A stretch of 64,000 bases of DNA from Microvirga arsenatis. Its GTDB lineage: Bacteria; Pseudomonadota; Alphaproteobacteria; Rhizobiales; Beijerinckiaceae. Position 1 is the first letter of the stretch; the number at the start of each line of letters is the position of its first letter. Positions 58,600 to 64,000 of this stretch are shown here, piece by piece. The stretch lies in assembly GCF_009910705.1 (NCBI RefSeq), contig NZ_JAAAXJ010000015.1, positions 1 through 64,000 of the forward strand, read 5' to 3'. The notes under the pieces are model-generated. The model did no database searches. It was not told the DNA's origin and saw only the letters and a program-made list of their open reading frames with translations. Made by a program: the position numbers and the translations under genes.

Positions 58600-59490
58600 C
58601 TAGAAGGTCCAGCGCTGGGCCTTGGAGATCAGGAAGTCGCGGAAGGCCTGGACGCGGGCCACGGAGCGCATCTCCTCCGCATAGACGAGATAGCTGTCCA
58701 GGGAGGGCATCTCCACGTCCCGCAGGACCTGGACGAGATCCGGGTTCCCCACCACCGCGTAATCCGGCAGCACGGCGATTCCGGCGCCGGTTTCCACGGC
58801 GATCTTCAGGGCGGTGATGTTGTTGACGACGTAGTGATACTGGCGCGGCTCGCGCCCCTCGCGCCCGGCCGTGGAGAGCCAGTGCACCGCCATGAGATAG
58901 GAGGGCTGGTCGCCGCCGAAGGAGACGATGCGGTGCTCGTCCAGATCCTCCAGGGTCTTGGGCTCGCCGAACCGCTTGATGTAGTCGGCCGAGGCATAGA
59001 CGTGGAAGTGGATCGTGAAGAGGCGGCGCTGGATCAGGTCGGGCTGGGCCGGGCGGCGCAGGCGGATCGCCACGTCGGCCTCGCGCATGGCGAGATCGAG
59101 CTCCTCGTTGGAGAGGATCAGCTCGATGCGCACGTCGGGATAGAGATCCATGAACTCGGCGATGCGTTGCGCCAGCCAGATGGAGCCGAGGCCCACCGTG
59201 GTCGTCACCTTCAGGTCGCCCGACGGGCGCTCGCTCGTCTCGACCAGCCGGGCCTTGGTGGTCTCGAGCCGCATGCGCATGTCGCGGGCCGCCCGGAACA
59301 GCAGATCGCCCTGCTCGGTGAGGATCAGGCCGCGGGCGTGACGATGGAAGAGCGGGGCCTTCAGCTCGCGCTCGAGGGCGCTGATCTGGCGGCTGACGGC
59401 GGACTGGCTCAAGCCCAGATCGTCGCCGGCACGGGTGAAGCTGCCCGCTTCGGCGACGGTGTAGAAAATCCGGATCTTGTCCCAGTCCAC
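58600..59490 (-). CDS. LysR-family transcriptional regulator
   Basis: A 296-residue LysR regulator with a GTG start at 59490 (AGGGGAATGCC upstream). DNA-binding domain: DWDKIRIFYTVAEAGSFTRAGDDLGLSQSAVSRQISALERELKAPLFHRHARGLILTEQGDLLF. The effector domain begins LKVTTTVGLGSIWLAQRIAEFMDLYPDVRIEL. The close opening DWDKIRIF is typical of a conserved Hyphomicrobiales group that sits next to trxB, as here (trxB is 38 bases beyond its stop-to-start gap). Targets are unknown. Confidence 0.9.
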   Translation of the reverse strand: MDWDKIRIFYTVAEAGSFTRAGDDLGLSQSAVSRQISALERELKAPLFHRHARGLILTEQGDLLFRAARDMRMRLETTKARLVETSERPSGDLKVTTTVGLGSIWLAQRIAEFMDLYPDVRIELILSNEELDLAMREADVAIRLRRPAQPDLIQRRLFTIHFHVYASADYIKRFGEPKTLEDLDEHRIVSFGGDQPSYLMAVHWLSTAGREGREPRQYHYVVNNITALKIAVETGAGIAVLPDYAVVGNPDLVQVLRDVEMPSLDSYLVYAEEMRSVARVQAFRDFLISKAQRWTF

Positions 59491-59603
59491 GGCATTCCCC
59501 TCATGCCCCGCATGCTCCCCGCGCAAGGCACCCTTTTGTCTTATGAGCCGACAGCCCGATGCAACAGGAAATCGGCCTGAGGGATAAGCAATTGTTAATA
59601 AAT

Positions 59604-61579
<1,976 letters not shown>

Positions 61580-61755
61580 TCGATCAATGAGCCTGTGGAG
61601 TTCATGAAGTTCGTTGCGACTTAATCGCCCGTCCTCCTTGTGCCGAACCTTTATACGGTCTAGTCAGCCAAGACGAGATTTTTTGACCCTATTCCGCACG
61701 ACCCGAAGCGACCTGCCGGTCGCGTTTGCCGGATTCGTGCTCTAGCGGAGTTACC

Positions 61756-62241
61756 GTGCGCGGACGCCTCGATTCCATCGATTGGGCCATCCTGAGAGAA
61801 CTGCAGGCCGACGGCAGCATCACCAACGTGGAGCTGGCCCGCCGGGTCGGCCTGTCCGCTCCCCCCTGCCTGCGGCGGGTGCGGGCGCTGGAGAGCGCCG
61901 GCATCATCAAGGCCTACCGGGCGATCCTCGACCCGAAGAACCTCGGCTTCGAGATCGTCTGCTTCGCCATGGTGCAGCTCGACGTCCAGGGCAAGAAGGA
62001 GCTGCAGGAATTCGAGCAGCGGGTGAAGGACTGGCCCATGGTCCGCGAGTGCTGGACGCTCTCGGGCGACATCGACTTCATCATGAAGTGCGTGGCCCCG
62101 AACCTGGCCGCCTTCCAGGGTCTCGTGTCGGAGCTCACCAGCCTGCCGAACGTGCGCCATGTCCGCACGGCGCTCACCCTCGATCTCGTCAAGGACGAGC
62201 CGCTGGTGCCGATCGAGGACGTGGCGGAGGCCGAGGGCTAG
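61756..62241 (+). CDS. Lrp/AsnC-family transcriptional regulator
   Basis: A 161-residue regulator with a GTG start (GCGGAG 6 bases upstream). Helix-turn-helix: LDSIDWAILRELQADGSITNVELARRVGLSAPPCLRRVRALESAGIIKAYRAILDP. The C-terminal RAM domain senses amino acids: FEIVCFAMVQLDVQGKKELQEFEQRV, MVRECWTLSGDIDFIMKCVA, VRHVRTALTLDLVKDEPLVPIED. Divergent from the ELM1-trxB pair. It likely controls an amino-acid pathway, target unknown. Confidence 0.92.
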   Translation: MRGRLDSIDWAILRELQADGSITNVELARRVGLSAPPCLRRVRALESAGIIKAYRAILDPKNLGFEIVCFAMVQLDVQGKKELQEFEQRVKDWPMVRECWTLSGDIDFIMKCVAPNLAAFQGLVSELTSLPNVRHVRTALTLDLVKDEPLVPIEDVAEAEG

Positions 62242-62251
62242 AGGCCCGCGA

Positions 62252-62755
62252 TCAGATCTGCCGCCTGAGCCAGCGCACGTAGTGCTGCGCCACGGCGACG
62301 GCGCGGCCCTGCTCGTTCGGGTCGAGGATGCTGGTGTTCACGTCGAGCACGGCCAGCATGGGATGCCGCGCCAGGACCTCGCCCCGCCGGCCGACGGCCA
62401 GGGCCTCGCCCTCCACGGAATCGTGCCCGCCTCCGCCGCCTCCGCGCCAGCGGAAGCCGCCTCCACGGTCGGGGAAGGGGGTGAGGGACACGCCGGTCAG
62501 GCGCAGGACGAGGCGCGGACCGCGCGGGTCGACCCGGTCGGCGAAGGAGCGGCGCAGCTCGTCGAGCGCGGCGGCCCCTACAAGGTCGGCGAAGGGACCG
62601 AGCCCCTTCGCCTTCAGGACGCTCACATCCACGGCGAACGAGGAGAAAGCCTGCGGGAAGCTTTGAGCCCGGGCCGGCAGAGCGAGACCTGCGCCGGACA
62701 ATCCGGCGCAGGCGAGCGCTTTCAGCATGGAGCGGCGGGACAGGGGGGATGCCAT
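62252..62755 (-). CDS. Tat-type exported hypothetical protein
   Basis: A 167-residue protein with a twin-arginine leader: SRRSMLKALACAGLSGAGLALPARAQ contains the S-R-R-x-M-L-K motif and an AxA cleavage site. The mature part has a predicted beta fold (FAVDVSVLKAKGLGPFADLVGAAALDELRRSFADRVD, RGPRLVLRLTGVSLTPF) and a glycine-rich loop (GGGFRWRGGGGGGHDSVEGEALAVG). No family recognised. ATG 62755 is chosen; a GTG at 62767 would add four residues. Convergent with the Lrp gene, 10 bases apart. Confidence 0.68.
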   Translation of the reverse strand: MASPLSRRSMLKALACAGLSGAGLALPARAQSFPQAFSSFAVDVSVLKAKGLGPFADLVGAAALDELRRSFADRVDPRGPRLVLRLTGVSLTPFPDRGGGFRWRGGGGGGHDSVEGEALAVGRRGEVLARHPMLAVLDVNTSILDPNEQGRAVAVAQHYVRWLRRQI

Positions 62756-62790
62756 GGGATTGCTCACCTTTCTGCCCCCTTCAAGGATCC

Positions 62791-63264
62791 TTAGCCGAAC
62801 TGGACGCCCACGACTTCGTAGGACTTGCCCCCGCCGGGGGTCGAGACCTCGACCGTGTCGCCGATGGTCTTGCCCATGAGGGCGCGGGCGATGGGGGAGG
62901 CCACCGAGACGCGGCCCGAGCGCACGTCCGCTTCGGGCTCGCCGACGATCTGGTAGGTTTTCTCCTCCTCGGTGTCCTCGTCGACCAGCTTCACGATCGC
63001 GCCGAACTTGATCCGGTCGCCCGAGAGCTTCGTGACGTCGATGACCTCCGCACGGGAGATGAGGCTCTCGAGCTCAAGGATCCGGCCTTCGTTGAGGGAT
63101 TGGGCTTCCTTGGCGGCATGGTATTCGGCGTTTTCCGACAGGTCTCCAAGCGCACGCGCTTCCGAGATCGCCTGGATGATCCGGGGGCGTTCCACCTGCT
63201 GCCGGTGCCTGAGTTCTTCCTCGAGCGCCGCAAAACCCTTGATCGTCAGAGGGACCTTGTCCAT
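62791..63264 (-). CDS. greA: Transcription elongation factor GreA
   Basis: A 157-residue coiled-coil factor that rescues backtracked RNA polymerase. [69 protein letters not shown] forms the N-terminal coiled coil, with the catalytic acidic tip in [10 protein letters not shown]. The C-terminal FKBP-like part reads [55 protein letters not shown]. It is preceded by carB on the same strand; a possible EcfG-type promoter lies between. Confidence 0.96.
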   Translation of the reverse strand: MDKVPLTIKGFAALEEELRHRQQVERPRIIQAISEARALGDLSENAEYHAAKEAQSLNEGRILELESLISRAEVIDVTKLSGDRIKFGAIVKLVDEDTEEEKTYQIVGEPEADVRSGRVSVASPIARALMGKTIGDTVEVSTPGGGKSYEVVGVQFG

Positions 63265-63327
63265 CGTTTGTCTCGTCCAAAAAGAGGTACGAGGCCGCTG
63301 TTTCCAGCGCCCTCGCATGTCAACGAA

Positions 63328-63352
63328 AACTCCACAGAAGCTTCGCAGTTCC
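63328..63352 (-). promoter_or_regulatory. Possible EcfG promoter upstream of greA (weak)
   Basis: Minus strand: GGAAC (63352-63348), 17 bases, GTT (63330-63328), 64 bases before the greA start. The spacing fits the other sites, but greA is not a known general-stress target and a chance match is possible. Confidence 0.3.
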
Positions 63353-63370
63353 AATGTGAGGCCGGATGCC

Positions 63371-64000
63371 TCAGGCAAAGTATTCCTGAAGCGCCCGGAC
63401 TTCGAGATCGCCGCTGAGATAGGCCTTGATGCCCTCGGCCGCGGCAATCGCTCCTGCAAGAGTGGTGTAGTAGGGTATCTTATGCAAGAGGGCAGCTTGT
63501 CTTAGGGACCGGGAATCCGACAGGGCGCCTGCGCCTTCCGTTGTGTTGAAGACGAGCTGGATGTCGCCGTTCTTCATGGCATCGACCACGTGGGGGCGGC
63601 CTTCGAGCACCTTGTTGACCCGCCTGGCCTTGACGCCCTGCTCCTCGAGATAGCGCTGGGTGCCGGCCGTGGCCACGATCTGGAACCCGGCCTCCTCCAG
63701 CATCCGCACCGCCGGCAGGATGCGCGGCTTGTCCGAATCGCGCACCGAGACGAACAGGGTGCCGGTCTTCGGCAGCTGGCTTCCGGCGCCGAGCTGGCTC
63801 TTGGCGAAAGCCACGCCGAAGCCGCGGTCGAGGCCGATGACCTCGCCGGTGGAACGCATCTCCGGCCCGAGCAGCACGTCCACGCCCGGGAAGCGGTTGA
63901 AGGGGAACACGGCCTCCTTCACGCCGATATGCGGCAGCTCCTTCGGGGTGAGGCCGAACTTGGCCAGGCTTTCGCCGGCCATGATGCGGGCCGCGATCTT
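63371..64000 (-). CDS. carB: Carbamoyl phosphate synthase large subunit, C-terminal part
   Basis: The gene runs off the right edge; the last 209 codons are visible. The region contains the end of the second ATP-grasp half ([50 protein letters not shown]) and the C-terminal MGS-like allosteric domain ([88 protein letters not shown]). CarB supplies carbamoyl phosphate for arginine and pyrimidine synthesis. The following gene is greA, 106 bases downstream. Confidence 0.96.
   Translation of the reverse strand, partial: KIAARIMAGESLAKFGLTPKELPHIGVKEAVFPFNRFPGVDVLLGPEMRSTGEVIGLDRGFGVAFAKSQLGAGSQLPKTGTLFVSVRDSDKPRILPAVRMLEEAGFQIVATAGTQRYLEEQGVKARRVNKVLEGRPHVVDAMKNGDIQLVFNTTEGAGALSDSRSLRQAALLHKIPYYTTLAGAIAAAEGIKAYLSGDLEVRALQEYFA

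Overview
This is a GC-rich chromosomal segment from an alphaproteobacterium, most likely of the order Hyphomicrobiales (Rhizobiales). The Microvirga/Methylobacterium neighbourhood is my best guess. The placement rests on a NepR-EcfG general stress pair, an lgt-midA-pgeF operon, a MarR / OmpR-type regulator / EnvZ-like kinase run beside a branched-chain aminotransferase, DUF3072, DUF3309 and DUF3775 proteins, and typical rhizobial intergenic palindromes. No rRNA, tRNA, CRISPR array, insertion sequence or prophage was recognised. Gene content is mainly housekeeping, with one lower-GC insert near 25-27 kb.

Layout. 0-7 kb: start of an outer-membrane beta-barrel gene, a FolM-like reductase, the lgt-midA-pgeF operon, then ubiK-like, YbjN, proC, a TetR regulator and a CsaA-like protein. 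7-13 kb: EnvZ-like kinase, OmpR-like regulator and MarR regulator on the minus strand, facing a branched-chain aminotransferase across a long dyad; then RidA and a Y-family polymerase. 13-23 kb: a stress-oriented block (DUF3072, Tim44-like, DJ-1/PfpI, BON protein, cspA-infA, nepR-ecfG, DUF3309) in which six GGAAC-N17/18-GTT sites fit the EcfG promoter consensus. A seventh lies before a small secreted-type protein near 43 kb, and a weaker eighth lies before greA. 23-27 kb: a small RTX protein, a cluster of nested palindromic repeats, a region with little coding evidence, and the lower-GC AlbA_2 (Schlafen-like) gene. 27-34 kb: ArsR/SRPBCC pair with twin operators, a DUF4242-nucleotide cyclase fusion, a small peptide with a double-glycine-like motif, uvrB, DUF808.

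34-39 kb holds a frameshifted phytase-like secreted protein and an ECF sigma / anti-sigma (SigK/RskA-like) module with a fasciclin protein and a DUF4394 protein. The sigma, fasciclin and DUF4394 genes each carry the same motif (GCATCC, 15 bases, GTGTA-like), which marks a probable local regulon. 39-46 kb: DUF3775, SemiSWEET, a caspase-fold C13 peptidase, DUF486, a PQQ sugar dehydrogenase, a glyoxalase-fold protein, a Bug-type receptor and an aspartate aminotransferase. 46-54 kb: three consecutive minus-strand RTX secreted proteins, one with seven 59-residue propeller repeats. 54-64 kb: an atypical EF-G paralogue, acyl-CoA ligase, LysR regulator, ELM1-trxB, Lrp regulator, greA and the 3' end of carB.

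The most promising leads are the three-promoter ECF regulon, the cspA-terminator-infA arrangement (a candidate cold-shock antitermination circuit), the clustered EcfG promoters, the possible peptide precursor near 29.7 kb and the AlbA_2 insert. All assignments come from reading the sequence; no database search was run.
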